This document shows, one piece after another, positions 20,392 through 28,389 of a stretch of 64,000 nt of DNA (position 1 is its first letter; every line of letters starts with the position of its first letter). The stretch is from Fervidobacterium changbaicum. Lineage in GTDB: Bacteria; Thermotogota; Thermotogae; Thermotogales; Fervidobacteriaceae. Below the pieces are notes generated by a model that did no database searches, was not told where the DNA came from, and saw only the letters and a list, made by a program, of their open reading frames with translations. The translations under genes were made by a program, and so were the position numbers. The stretch lies in assembly GCF_004117075.1 (NCBI RefSeq), contig NZ_CP026721.1:496001-560000 (forward strand), written 5' to 3'.

Positions 20392-20774
20392 TCTTCTATG
20401 AACCTCCTCATAGTTTCCTCGGATACAGTCCCGGCGCTTCCAACGTAGTATGTTCTGCTCCATAGTCCTTCTTTGGTTCTCAGATGTGGAAATTTCTCCG
20501 ATATTTAGAAACACCTTTGAACAAATTAATAATGAATGCAGGAGAGAGTCTTGGAGGAGCAGAGACGAACAAATGTACGTGGTCTGGCTGGACAGAGAGA
20601 TAAGACAGTGATTTCATGATTTTTAGCCGTTGAGTAGATAATACGTTCAAGCTCGGTTTTGATTTCGTTGAGCAAGAATGGCTTGCGATATTTAGTAATC
20701 CATACAAAATGGTAATTCAAATCATACGTGCTCCAGCGAGTTTTACGAATTCCCTTATCGAACACCATATACAA
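20376..20774 (-). pseudogene. tnpA: TnpA (Y1/HUH transposase of IS200/IS605), frameshifted
   Basis: Three pieces line up as one TnpA of about 133 aa: an N-terminal part in the frame of 20774 ('YDLNYHFVWITKYRKPF'), a middle part with the HUH motif 'QPDHVHLFVSAPPRL' in the frame of 20707, and a C-terminal part back in the first frame ('LWSRTYYVGSAGTVSEE') ending at 20376. The breaks are explained by loss of 2 bp in a CT repeat near 20593-20601 and loss of one A in an A-run near 20493-20495. The helix that carries the catalytic Tyr reads 'MRRFIEECQ', with Phe where Tyr is expected. It is very unlikely to be active. Confidence 0.85.
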
Positions 20775-20888
20775 TTATACTATTACATGCACAAAAAATC
20801 AAATTCTTACTATTCCCCTAAAGGAGAGTAGCTTGCGGGCTTGTTGGTGAACTGTCAAAAAATAATCCTACTTTAGAGCTTTTCGTGT

Positions 20889-22115
20889 TCAGTTCTTTAC
20901 GATTTTAAAAACCGTCTTTTCTTCTGTGCTCTCAACTTTTATCTCCAAGCTCAGCTTTTTGGCTATTTCATTTGCAATGTAAAGTCCCAGACCTGTACCG
21001 TTTGATTTCTCACCCTTGAAAAACCGCTCGAAAATCTTAGGAATAAGCTCTTCAGGTATTTTTTCGCCGTGGTTAACAACTGCAATTTGGTTGTTCTTGA
21101 TGTCTATAAGGTAAGGAGGAGCACCGTGAGTTAGCGCATTATCGAGTAAAATCGTAAAGATTATGCCGAGTCCTTCCTTATTGGTCCTCATTATACCTTC
21201 ACCTTGGACTTCTATGTCAACAGGCTCTGAGTTTCGATTCTTGAATTTCTGATTTATCAGATCCTCGCAAAATTCTCTTAATTCTATATTCTCCTGTGTT
21301 AGATTTTCTACTCTTGCAATTAAAAGCATATTCTCAATTATCTGCTTTATCTCCCTGCTACTCTCTTCTATTGCTTCTACGGATTCTCTTAAAACATTTT
21401 CGTCTCTCAAACCCCAACGTTTAAGCATATTCACATATCCCAGTAACGTTGCTACTGGCGTTCTCAATTCGTGTGAAACAGCGGAAACAAAAGATTCTTG
21501 CGCCTTATACGAGCGTTCTATCCTTTCCATCAGCTCGTTGAATTTTTGAACGAGTTCCTTAAGTTCATAGGTCTTTGGTGTTATATCAACTCTTTTAGTA
21601 ACGTCTGAACCACCAAGAGACTCGATTTGGGATATGAATTCTTTTAACTCTCTCACGTTCTTTCGTGTCAAAAAGTAACTGAGTATAGTCACCCCTAAAG
21701 CGAGAAACAAAATAGCGATAACGAAAAGTTTCCTTATATTTTCAAGAAATCTGATGACTGGTGTTATTTCTTTCCCAATAATCAGACTTTGAACACTGGT
21801 CATATAGAAGTACCTGTTTTCAATTTTCTTTAGTCCCACCTCATTAATTAAGCCTATCCCAAAAGGATCATTAATAACAGCTTTTTCTTCCAAGTCAGCA
21901 ACATAAACATCCCATCTTAACACGATGTACTGCTTGCCAAATGGTGTAGAAATTACAGTTACAAACCTCCCTGGGTTGGAAAAATCCTCCAGAACGGGTC
22001 TCATAGCCATCTTGTAGAAGTATAGGTATGTAACACCGAGAACTAAAGAAACAAGAACAACGGTTGCAATAGTATTTATAAGCGCTAACTTAGTGGTTAG
22101 TTTCAAGCTCTTCAC
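20889..22115 (-). CDS. sensor histidine kinase
   Basis: 408 aa, GTG start. Two membrane segments (about 10-32 and 133-155) flank a ~100-residue extracytoplasmic sensor. Then come a HAMP-like linker, the H-box 'VSHELRTPVATLLGY' (His about 216), the N-box 'DNALTHG' and the G-box 'GTGLGLYIANEIA'. It phosphorylates the response regulator encoded just upstream; the two genes overlap by 26 bp. The stimulus is unknown. The IS605-type element lies directly after the stop codon, so any former downstream partner gene is now separated. Confidence 0.93.
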   Translation of the reverse strand: MKSLKLTTKLALINTIATVVLVSLVLGVTYLYFYKMAMRPVLEDFSNPGRFVTVISTPFGKQYIVLRWDVYVADLEEKAVINDPFGIGLINEVGLKKIENRYFYMTSVQSLIIGKEITPVIRFLENIRKLFVIAILFLALGVTILSYFLTRKNVRELKEFISQIESLGGSDVTKRVDITPKTYELKELVQKFNELMERIERSYKAQESFVSAVSHELRTPVATLLGYVNMLKRWGLRDENVLRESVEAIEESSREIKQIIENMLLIARVENLTQENIELREFCEDLINQKFKNRNSEPVDIEVQGEGIMRTNKEGLGIIFTILLDNALTHGAPPYLIDIKNNQIAVVNHGEKIPEELIPKIFERFFKGEKSNGTGLGLYIANEIAKKLSLEIKVESTEEKTVFKIVKN

Positions 22116-22779
22116 CGACCAGTCTGTAACCTATTCCTCTCACTGTTTTTATTAAATCTGGTGAAAGTTTCTTTCTAAGGTAGTTTATATACACTTCCAC
22201 AGTATTGTCAGAACCGTAATAATCAATACCCCAAACGGCGTTAAGTATCTCTTCTTTGCTCACTGTTCTATTAATGTTTTTAACAAGGTAGAGTAGTAAT
22301 TCAAATTCTGTTTTTGTTAATTCTACTTCCTCTTTATTGTAGTAAACAGTTCTTTTATCTTCATACACTTCTAAAGAACCTATTTTGTAAGGTTTAGAGA
22401 TATCTATATGTTTCCGCCTCAGAAGTGCCCTTACTCTGGCTAAGAGTTCTTCGTTATCAAAAGGCTTTGTAAGGTAATCGTCTGCGCCTGATTCAAAACC
22501 TGCAAGTTTGTCTTTTTTCATCCCGAGTGCTGTAAGCATCAAAATTAAAACATCGGGACTGAGCTTCCTCAAATTTTGGGCGATTTCATATCCGTCCATG
22601 TCTGGTAACATTATGTCAAGTATAACCAAATCTGGTGAGAACTGCTTAAAGTTTTCAAGCGCATCTATACCATTGTCGAATGAAGCTATTTCGTACCCCG
22701 CGTGTTCTAGCTCTATCTCAAGTAATCTACGAATCTTTCTATCGTCCTCAACAATCATTATCTTTGGTACCCTTGCCAT
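22090..22779 (-). CDS. OmpR/PhoB-family response regulator
   Basis: 229 aa from the ATG at 22779, set by GAGGTGA; seven extra codons upstream are unsupported. The receiver domain (about 1-118) has the acidic pair 'VEDD', phospho-acceptor Asp in 'LVILDIMLPDMDG' and the Lys in 'LTKPFD'. The C-terminal winged helix (about 130-225) has 'TKTEFELLLYLV' and 'VEVYINYLRKKL'. Transcription factor controlled by the overlapping kinase gene. Targets unknown. Confidence 0.94.
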   Translation of the reverse strand: MARVPKIMIVEDDRKIRRLLEIELEHAGYEIASFDNGIDALENFKQFSPDLVILDIMLPDMDGYEIAQNLRKLSPDVLILMLTALGMKKDKLAGFESGADDYLTKPFDNEELLARVRALLRRKHIDISKPYKIGSLEVYEDKRTVYYNKEEVELTKTEFELLLYLVKNINRTVSKEEILNAVWGIDYYGSDNTVEVYINYLRKKLSPDLIKTVRGIGYRLVGEELETNH

Positions 22780-22830
22780 GAAGCTCACCTCAGATTTCAA
22801 GAACCTATGAATTATGTATGCTTTGAAATA

Positions 22831-22858
22831 TTGAAAATTGTAAAAGGTATGGTATACT
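22831..22858 (+). promoter_or_regulatory. tRNA-Ser promoter
   Basis: -35 TTGAAA (22831-22836), 16-bp spacer, -10 TATACT (22853-22858). The expected start is about 8 bp before the tRNA. Confidence 0.75.
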
Positions 22859-22872
22859 ATCTACTGCTGGAT

Positions 22873-22960
22873 GGAGGCGTGTCCGAATGGCTAAGGAGCC
22901 GGTCTCGAAAATCGGTGGACCTTACGGTCCTTGTGGGTTCGAGTCCCACCGCCTCCGCCA
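22873..22960 (+). tRNA. tRNA-Ser (anticodon CGA)
   Basis: 88 nt with acceptor stem GGAGGCG/CGCCTCC, anticodon loop CTCGAAA (anticodon CGA, reads UCG), a long variable arm (TGGACCTTACGGTCCTT) typical of tRNA-Ser, the T-loop TTCGAGT, discriminator G and encoded CCA. A run of six T follows as terminator. Confidence 0.96.
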
Positions 22961-22980
22961 TTTTTTATTATTTAAGCTAA

Positions 22981-23640
22981 TTATTTTTCGCTAGCTTTAC
23001 TTTTTTGTTTAGCATAGCCTGCCAACGCTGCTTCCCAGAGTTCTTTGAAGGAGATATCGTAATCTTGCAGTTGCTGAACCAAATCCGTACCTATAGATTC
23101 TATCAAGCTCCTCGCATATTCGTCATCAAATAGAACGAGGTAATAGTAAGTTGTTACCTCTCCCTTTCCCTTTCTCCAGATCTTATACGTTACGGCCAAC
23201 GAACCATCAAGCGGGAGTCTCTGATAAAGCTGTTCAAATAGTTCAACGGTTCTTGCAAGTAACGCTTCATTTTTTTCTCCTTTAAGAACAGAATTCAGTT
23301 GTTGCAGAAGGCTATTTTTCAAAAGCTCTAATTCTGAAATCAAAACTTGGAAAGCTACTTGCAAGGCACCTTCCTTAACGCTTTTTTCGTTGAAGGCCGG
23401 CCCTGAGAACTCGCCTAATGCATAGATAGTAGTTCTCTCTTGCGAAAGTTTACTCAACTTCTCGCTGATAACTTCATTTTCGTAAATTAACTGGACATCA
23501 TTATCTTTTTTTGCTACATCAGGTAGCTCAACTTTTGAAGGTTGAGACACTACGGGTTTTGGTACAGTTATGGCTACCTGTGTGAATATTAAGGTTGCCG
23601 CTACTACTGAAAATATCAACCAAAATATCAGTTCTTGCAT
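22981..23640 (-). CDS. membrane-anchored or exported protein of unknown function
   Basis: 219 aa, ATG behind GAGGTGG. The N-terminal hydrophobic segment (about 4-24, 'IFWLIFSVVAATLIFTQVAI') is a signal anchor or signal peptide. The rest is soluble: a Pro/Val linker, then a mixed alpha/beta domain with 'ALGEFSGPAFNEKSVKEGA' and 'VTTYYYLVLFDDEYA'. The alternating Ala-rich helix is faintly like LPP20-type lipoprotein domains, but there is no lipobox and I do not assign it. Last gene of the long minus-strand run, 22 bp after the radical SAM gene. Confidence 0.65.
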   Translation of the reverse strand: MQELIFWLIFSVVAATLIFTQVAITVPKPVVSQPSKVELPDVAKKDNDVQLIYENEVISEKLSKLSQERTTIYALGEFSGPAFNEKSVKEGALQVAFQVLISELELLKNSLLQQLNSVLKGEKNEALLARTVELFEQLYQRLPLDGSLAVTYKIWRKGKGEVTTYYYLVLFDDEYARSLIESIGTDLVQQLQDYDISFKELWEAALAGYAKQKSKASEK

Positions 23641-23662
23641 TCAACCACCTCAATATGAATTG

Positions 23663-24646
23663 TCAATACTTTATGCTCTCAGAATACCTTCTTAGCATAT
23701 CTGAGAATGGCGTACCGTCCAGGAATATACCATCTTCATCGGAGATTTCCAAAAAAGAGACACTCATCTTATCGTTCCCATATCCTTTTACCCAAGACGT
23801 AAACCTCCGACTATAAGCAATCTCTTTTACACCAAACCTCTCCACAATCATTCTAACCACACGGCTACGTACCATATCTCCAAATGAAGGATGATAGGGA
23901 CCGGCAGCAACGTACTTTAATTGCGACTGCGGAATATGATATCCAAGTCTAATGACTTTCCCATTGTGACCTTCGATGAAAATCACCATTTCGGCTAAGA
24001 TATTTACAGCTTCATCAAGAGTTTGCGGCTTATACAAACCTTGCTTAAAAAGTACTTCCAGTTCGGTATCTTTAAAAACAATTGTGGGATGTATTCTGAA
24101 CAAACTTACACCCGTGTTAATAAGAATCCGAACGCTCTCTAAATCTTTAGCTCTGGTGTCACTGGGAAGACCGGTCATAAGGTGCGCTATGACTTCGAAC
24201 CTGTCTTTAAGAAGTGAAATTGCTCTGAGAACGTCAGCACCAGTATAATTTCGCTTAGAATTTTTCAATACCTCGTCATCTATACTTTCGACTCCCAGTT
24301 CAACAGTTTTCACATTCCAACGCTTTAGAATTTCAACTACATGTTCATCGATAACGTCAGGTCTAGTGGATATCCTCTTTGGTATATCAGGTCTTATTGA
24401 AAGCAATTTTTCCATCAGTTCGGGTTTCAAACCTGTAAAGGTACCGCCATAGTACCCTATTTCATCCACGTCGGTTAAGTTTTGAAGGCTTTGCGCAATT
24501 TCTTTAAGGTCTGGAAGTGTTTCACCTGTCATTATAGATTGATTACAGTAAATGCATCGCGTCCGACAACCAAGATTTGGAAGGAACACAGGATAAATCT
24601 TTGGTCTTCTTTCCAAATCTTTCTGTTGAAAATCCATTTGCTTCAC
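23663..24646 (-). CDS. radical SAM protein (Elp3/MiaB-like core)
   Basis: 327 aa. The cluster motif 'CRTRCIYC' (C27, C31, C34) binds the 4Fe-4S/SAM cofactor; 'YYGGTFTG' and 'ELGVESIDDEVL' are the usual SAM-binding strands of the Elp3/MiaB/NifB core. There is no acetyltransferase or TRAM domain, so it is shorter than Elp3 or MiaB. It resembles COG1243-type proteins whose substrate is unknown. Its start overlaps the yqeY stop by 4 bp (ATGA), so the two are co-translated. Confidence 0.85.
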   Translation of the reverse strand: MKQMDFQQKDLERRPKIYPVFLPNLGCRTRCIYCNQSIMTGETLPDLKEIAQSLQNLTDVDEIGYYGGTFTGLKPELMEKLLSIRPDIPKRISTRPDVIDEHVVEILKRWNVKTVELGVESIDDEVLKNSKRNYTGADVLRAISLLKDRFEVIAHLMTGLPSDTRAKDLESVRILINTGVSLFRIHPTIVFKDTELEVLFKQGLYKPQTLDEAVNILAEMVIFIEGHNGKVIRLGYHIPQSQLKYVAAGPYHPSFGDMVRSRVVRMIVERFGVKEIAYSRRFTSWVKGYGNDKMSVSFLEISDEDGIFLDGTPFSDMLRRYSESIKY

Positions 24647-25086
24647 TTAAGTAGCTCCTTTACAACTTCGTTCACGAGTTTTCCATCGGCAGAACCTTTA
24701 ATTCTTGCCATGACTTCTTTCATAACCTTTCCGAAATCTTTCTGCGTAGCGTTTAACTCCGATATCACAGATGATACAATTTGTTTTATCTCTTCCTTGG
24801 AAAGCATCTTCGGAGCGTACTCTTCAAGTATCTTAAGCTCTTCCTCTTCGGCCTTTGCCAGATCTTCTCTACCTGCTTGTCTGTAAGCCTCTATAGATTC
24901 CTGGCGTTTCTTTATTTCTTTGAGTATGAGCTTTTGCACATCTTCATCTGTTGCTTCTCTTTTCTCTCCTTCTACTTCAAAATATCCAATAGCCGTTTTT
25001 ATCGACCTCAAAACTCTTAGTCTGATCTCATCTTTATTCTTCATAGCTTCCTTCATATCGTTGAGTATCTTTTCTTTAAGTGCCAT
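24643..25086 (-). CDS. yqeY: YqeY / GatB-like tRNA amidotransferase domain protein
   Basis: 147 aa, full length for the family. Typical features: 'LRVLRSIKTAIGYFEVE', 'LKEIKKRQESIEAYRQAGR', 'EEYAPKMLS' and a C-terminal 'GSADGKLVNEVVKELL'. The fold equals the C-terminal domain of GatB and binds tRNA in that context; the free-standing protein has no proven function. ATG at 25086 behind GGGGAGGAG. Confidence 0.92.
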   Translation of the reverse strand: MALKEKILNDMKEAMKNKDEIRLRVLRSIKTAIGYFEVEGEKREATDEDVQKLILKEIKKRQESIEAYRQAGREDLAKAEEEELKILEEYAPKMLSKEEIKQIVSSVISELNATQKDFGKVMKEVMARIKGSADGKLVNEVVKELLK

Positions 25087-25127
25087 TGTACTCCTCCCCT
25101 TATCTTTAAGTTAGTTCCGAAGTTGAG

Positions 25128-26111
25128 CTAATCTCCAAACAGACCAGCAAGGAAGTTTTTTACTGCACTGAGGTTAGACTTTGGATTGTATCCACCTTCA
25201 TGTACAATGACCAAATAATCAATTTCCAAAGAGCTTGTTATCAAAACACCTATCTTCTTAAAATCCTGCGACAAAAGAGAAAACTTTCCAACAGGGTCTT
25301 TTACGTGTGTATCGGTACCAAGGGAAATCATGAGTGCATCTGGTTTGAAATCTTGTATCTTTTGAATGGCCCGTTTTAGTGCCTCTTTGTACATCTCTAT
25401 ATCCGTATTTCCGGGTAGGGGAATGTTTAAATTTGTTCCATACGCTTTACCTTCACCACGTTCTGTTTCATAGCCACTGAACCAGGGATAGAACCTTTTT
25501 GGATCACCGTGTATGGAAACGTAAAGTACATTGGGGTCTTTGTAAAATATGTCTTGAGTCCCATTGCCGTGGTGGAAATCTAAATCCAGAATGGCAATTC
25601 TCATTCCTTTTTCTTCTAAGAACTTTGCAGCAATTGCCACGTTGTTAAAATAACAATATCCACCACCAAAATCAGTCATCGCATGGTGGCCCGGTGGTCG
25701 CGTAAGAGCATACGTTGGTGTCTTGTTGTCAACTGCATATTTCGTTGCGCTTAGTACCACATCTACAGCTCTTTTTGCCGCTGAAAACGTTTCTCTTCTT
25801 ATTGGCGTTCCTGTATCAAATATAGGATCAACGAAGAATACCTCTGGCAGGTATTCTTCATCTACCTCCTGCGACTTCTTGACGATGTAATTAAAGTACT
25901 TCTCACTGTGAACCTTCAAAATATGCTCTTCGCTGAACTCAGTTGGTTGTATCTCCTGGAACCGTTCCTGGATATAATCCAAAACAAGTTTTAACCTGCT
26001 CGGTCTTTCAGGATTTCTTATGAACCTTCCATTATCGATTTCCTTCTTAGGAATAAAGTATTCATTTAGTTCGGCACAGAAATATAAACTCGCCTTTTTT
26101 TCATTCGCCAT
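25128..26111 (-). CDS. histone deacetylase-family amidohydrolase (acetylpolyamine/AcuC type)
   Basis: Zinc-dependent deacetylase of the HDAC superfamily, 327 aa. Catalytic His pair H142-H143 ('RPPGHHA'), zinc ligands in 'DLDFHHGNG' (D178, H180) and 'LGTDTH' (D267), and the catalytic Tyr in 'HEGGYNP'. Bacterial members remove acetyl groups from polyamines or from lysines such as those of acetyl-CoA synthetase. Thermophiles use long and branched polyamines, which makes acetylpolyamines an attractive but unproven substrate. It starts one base after the rpiB stop. Confidence 0.9.
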   Translation of the reverse strand: MANEKKASLYFCAELNEYFIPKKEIDNGRFIRNPERPSRLKLVLDYIQERFQEIQPTEFSEEHILKVHSEKYFNYIVKKSQEVDEEYLPEVFFVDPIFDTGTPIRRETFSAAKRAVDVVLSATKYAVDNKTPTYALTRPPGHHAMTDFGGGYCYFNNVAIAAKFLEEKGMRIAILDLDFHHGNGTQDIFYKDPNVLYVSIHGDPKRFYPWFSGYETERGEGKAYGTNLNIPLPGNTDIEMYKEALKRAIQKIQDFKPDALMISLGTDTHVKDPVGKFSLLSQDFKKIGVLITSSLEIDYLVIVHEGGYNPKSNLSAVKNFLAGLFGD

Positions 26112-26549
26112 TTATTTTTCGAGCTCCTCGATTTTCTTGACTCTTCTTTCGTGCCTTCCACCTTCGAAAGAGGAACTCAAGAAAGCATCAACAGTCCACT
26201 TTGCTAACTCGATTCCCATAAGCCTTCCTGGAAGAACTAAGATATTTGCGTCGTTATGTTTGCGCGCGTAAATAGCCATTTCTGGAAACAGGCAAAGCGC
26301 AGCGCGAATGCCTTTGATTTTGTTTGCCGCAATTGACATTCCTATACCTGTTCCACACATAAGAATTCCAAAATCGCATTCTTTGTTTGTAACTTTTTCA
26401 GCAACCCGCTTTGCATAATCAGGATAATCCACACTTTCTATAGAATATGTCCCACAGTCGATCACTTCGATACCAGACTTTTGAAGGTGTTCTTTTACCC
26501 TTTCTTTCAACTCGAAAGCAGCATGATCACTACCTATTGCTATTTTCAT
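26112..26549 (-). CDS. rpiB: ribose-5-phosphate isomerase B
   Basis: Interconverts ribose 5-phosphate and ribulose 5-phosphate in the pentose phosphate pathway. 145 aa. Family motifs 'GSDHAAFELKE', 'DYPDYA', the catalytic Cys region 'ILMCGTGIGMSIAANK' and 'RKHNDANIL'. I start at the ATG at 26549, 10 bp after CAGGAG; a GTG one codon earlier is possible. Confidence 0.95.
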   Translation of the reverse strand: MKIAIGSDHAAFELKERVKEHLQKSGIEVIDCGTYSIESVDYPDYAKRVAEKVTNKECDFGILMCGTGIGMSIAANKIKGIRAALCLFPEMAIYARKHNDANILVLPGRLMGIELAKWTVDAFLSSSFEGGRHERRVKKIEELEK

Positions 26550-26591
26550 CACAATCGCACTCCTGGATTATCTAATGTAGTTGCTCAAAGA

Positions 26592-26927
26592 CTACTTAAT
26601 AGAATTAACCGCTTCCATGGCTGATGGAAAGACTCTAATTACTTTGTCTAGGGCAGTCATAGCAAGGAGTTTTTTTACATTATCGTTGACGCTAGCGAAA
26701 GCAATAGCTCCATTTGCGGATAACGCTGTTTTATGTAAACTCACAAAAGTTCCCAATCCAAAGCTGTCAACGAAATTTACTCTTGTGAAATCGAATACGA
26801 TCTTTGATTTACCCTTTTTAATAAGGTTGTCAACCACCCAGTTCCTCAAGGTCATAGCGTTTTGCATAGTTATGTCACCTTCAAGAGAAACGATAGCTAC
26901 ACCGAATTGTTCAGTGAATGTGTACAT
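26592..26927 (-). CDS. STAS-domain anti-sigma factor antagonist (copy 2)
   Basis: 111 aa, a single STAS domain. The phospho-acceptor Ser lies in 'NFVDSFGLGTFVSLHK', the SpoIIAA-type site that a partner kinase would phosphorylate. ATG at 26927 behind GGAGG. Paralogue of the neighbour at 26964-27299; the copies differ around the site (DSFGLG against DSTGLG). No anti-sigma kinase or sigma factor gene is nearby. Confidence 0.92.
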   Translation of the reverse strand: MYTFTEQFGVAIVSLEGDITMQNAMTLRNWVVDNLIKKGKSKIVFDFTRVNFVDSFGLGTFVSLHKTALSANGAIAFASVNDNVKKLLAMTALDKVIRVFPSAMEAVNSIK

Positions 26928-26963
26928 AAATCCCTACCTCCTTCTGTAAAGTTTAAAGAACTC

Positions 26964-27299
26964 CTATTTGTTCAGAAATTCAAGAGCTTCGTTTTCATTA
27001 TCGAATATATTCAATATCCTATCAAGCGCAGTCATTTTAAGGAGGTTCTTAATGTTATTATCGAGATTTAAAAAAGCTACGGCTCCTGCATTCATTAACG
27101 CTTGTTTGTGTATCGCAACCATCACGCCCAGTCCCGTGGAATCAATGTATCTGGTTTTGGAAAAGTCCAGAATTACTTTCTTAAAACCTTTTTCAAAAGT
27201 TTCTTCGTATATCCTCCTTTTAATTTCCTGCGCATTTGTTAATTCAAGTTCCTCCGGAAGTACAAATTTTACAATATCCCCCATCATTCTCTTTTCCAT
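26964..27299 (-). CDS. STAS-domain anti-sigma factor antagonist (copy 1)
   Basis: 111 aa from the ATG at 27299, behind GAGGAAGGTG; the frame is open ten codons further up but that part would cover the ribosome site. Canonical STAS phosphorylation site 'RYIDSTGLGVMVAIHK'. Expected to bind an anti-sigma factor and release it when unphosphorylated. 37 bp before the second copy and 41 bp after lexA. A STAS gene next to lexA and rpiB is also what I recall from Thermotoga maritima, there as one copy. Confidence 0.92.
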   Translation of the reverse strand: MEKRMMGDIVKFVLPEELELTNAQEIKRRIYEETFEKGFKKVILDFSKTRYIDSTGLGVMVAIHKQALMNAGAVAFLNLDNNIKNLLKMTALDRILNIFDNENEALEFLNK

Positions 27300-27340
27300 T
27301 TTCAACACCTTCCTCGAAACAACTGTCAAAGTAACCTAGT

Positions 27341-27937
27341 TTACCTTACGATCCTTATCAGTCCTACCATTTTTCCGATAATCCTTACTTTCTTTGGGTC
27401 GTACCTCATAATAGGATATGATTCGTTTTCTGGAACAAGTTCAACAACACTATCTTTCAATATGAATCTTTTGAGAGTTATTTTGTCATCAACGACAGCA
27501 GCCACTATCGAGTTGTTTTCTGCTGTGTACTGTTTTTTTAGTATCACATAATCACCATCAATTATATGAGCGTTCGTCATACTGTCCCCCTGAACTTTAA
27601 GCGCGAAGTATTCACCATAGCCGCGGAGCATCTCGATAGGCACTTCGATCTCCTCATCAACTTCTTCGAACATCTCTATCGCCTGACCAGCGGCAATTTT
27701 TCCCTTTACAGGGACGACTATACTTTCCTTGCGATCGGCAAGTGTTATAGCTCGCGCACCCTTGGAACGCTTTATGTACCCCTTCTTCTCAAGTGCTATG
27801 ATATGTTGTTGTGCACCTCTGGGAGTCATTTTGAAATGGCGTGCGACGTCCCTGATGGAAGGTGCGAAGCCTTTTATTGTTATGTATTCTTTGATGAATT
27901 CATAAACCTGCTGTTGTCTTTCGGTTAATTCCCTCAT
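27341..27937 (-). CDS. lexA: LexA repressor
   Basis: SOS regulator, 198 aa. N-terminal winged helix (about 1-65, 'APSIRDVARHFKMTPRGAQQHI'), cleavage site A83-G84 ('KIAAGQ'), catalytic Ser119 ('GDSM') and Lys156 ('ITLKRF') of the S24 autopeptidase. It starts 4 bp inside the archease gene (ATGA overlap). I looked for a CGAAC-N4-GTTCG-type SOS box at the visible promoters in this window, including tatD-ruvA, and saw none. Confidence 0.95.
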   Translation of the reverse strand: MRELTERQQQVYEFIKEYITIKGFAPSIRDVARHFKMTPRGAQQHIIALEKKGYIKRSKGARAITLADRKESIVVPVKGKIAAGQAIEMFEEVDEEIEVPIEMLRGYGEYFALKVQGDSMTNAHIIDGDYVILKKQYTAENNSIVAAVVDDKITLKRFILKDSVVELVPENESYPIMRYDPKKVRIIGKMVGLIRIVR

Positions 27938-28389
27938 ACATCGAACACCACCCTTAGGGTTATTTTCTCACCAAATTCAACTTGCAATCCGTGGTATGTC
28001 AGTGCTTTAATTCGTAGCGCAACCCGCCTTTTTGTAAAATAAACACACTGATTTTCAACTTTCACTGGAAGGTATCCACGGTCAACCGTTGAAATTATAT
28101 CGTTAACAGCATCAAACAAGTCATCTATAAACCCTTCTTTGTTTGCGTCGCTGATATTATAACATTTTTTTATAACGTTTTGCAAATCTTTGTTGTCTTT
28201 CTTACTACATTCCTTAAAAAGGTGTGACAGCGATTTTGAAGCATTGCCGTTATAACCTTCCGAAAAATCTGAATTCTCCATAATTATCTGAACAATGTCA
28301 TTTAACAACTCTGTTAAGTCTTTAGCTACTATTTCATATGCAAGATCAGCTGTATGAGAAATTTCTCTAAACAAGTTATTCTTCACCAC
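27934..28389 (-). CDS. archease
   Basis: 151 aa. The ends are diagnostic: '[14 protein letters not shown]' near the start (metal-binding Asp) and '[12 protein letters not shown]...VVFDV' at the C-terminus. Archease activates the RtcB RNA ligase by aiding its guanylylation; no rtcB lies in the window. The middle (about 45-95) is Lys/Asn-rich and less conserved. Overlaps gyrA upstream (14 bp) and lexA downstream (4 bp), so all three share one transcript. GTG start; the next codon is also GTG. Confidence 0.85.
   Translation of the reverse strand: MVKNNLFREISHTADLAYEIVAKDLTELLNDIVQIIMENSDFSEGYNGNASKSLSHLFKECSKKDNKDLQNVIKKCYNISDANKEGFIDDLFDAVNDIISTVDRGYLPVKVENQCVYFTKRRVALRIKALTYHGLQVEFGEKITLRVVFDV

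Larger units (their letters stand above)
19133..20845 (-). mobile_element. IS200/IS605-type element (tnpA decayed, tnpB intact)
   Basis: Minus-strand order is left end, tnpA, tnpB, right end. The right end holds three successive hairpins and closes near the GGGAGTGTCAA-like sequence around 19130-19145. The left end lies around 20800-20850, near TTGACAG (minus strand). As in this family there are no inverted terminal repeats or target duplication, so the boundaries are approximate to about 15 bp. It separates the histidine kinase from the small protein at 18878-19108. Confidence 0.75.

Noticed and set aside
19168-20514. 448-aa version of TnpB starting at 20514
   Set aside because: The first 41 codons overlap the tnpA 3' end in another frame; a GTG at 20391 with GAGGAGGT upstream gives the usual TnpB N-terminus and length.
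20376-20774. Programmed frameshifting to make TnpA
   Set aside because: Two separate shifts would be needed, both sit in ordinary slippery repeats consistent with decay, and the catalytic Tyr is also lost.
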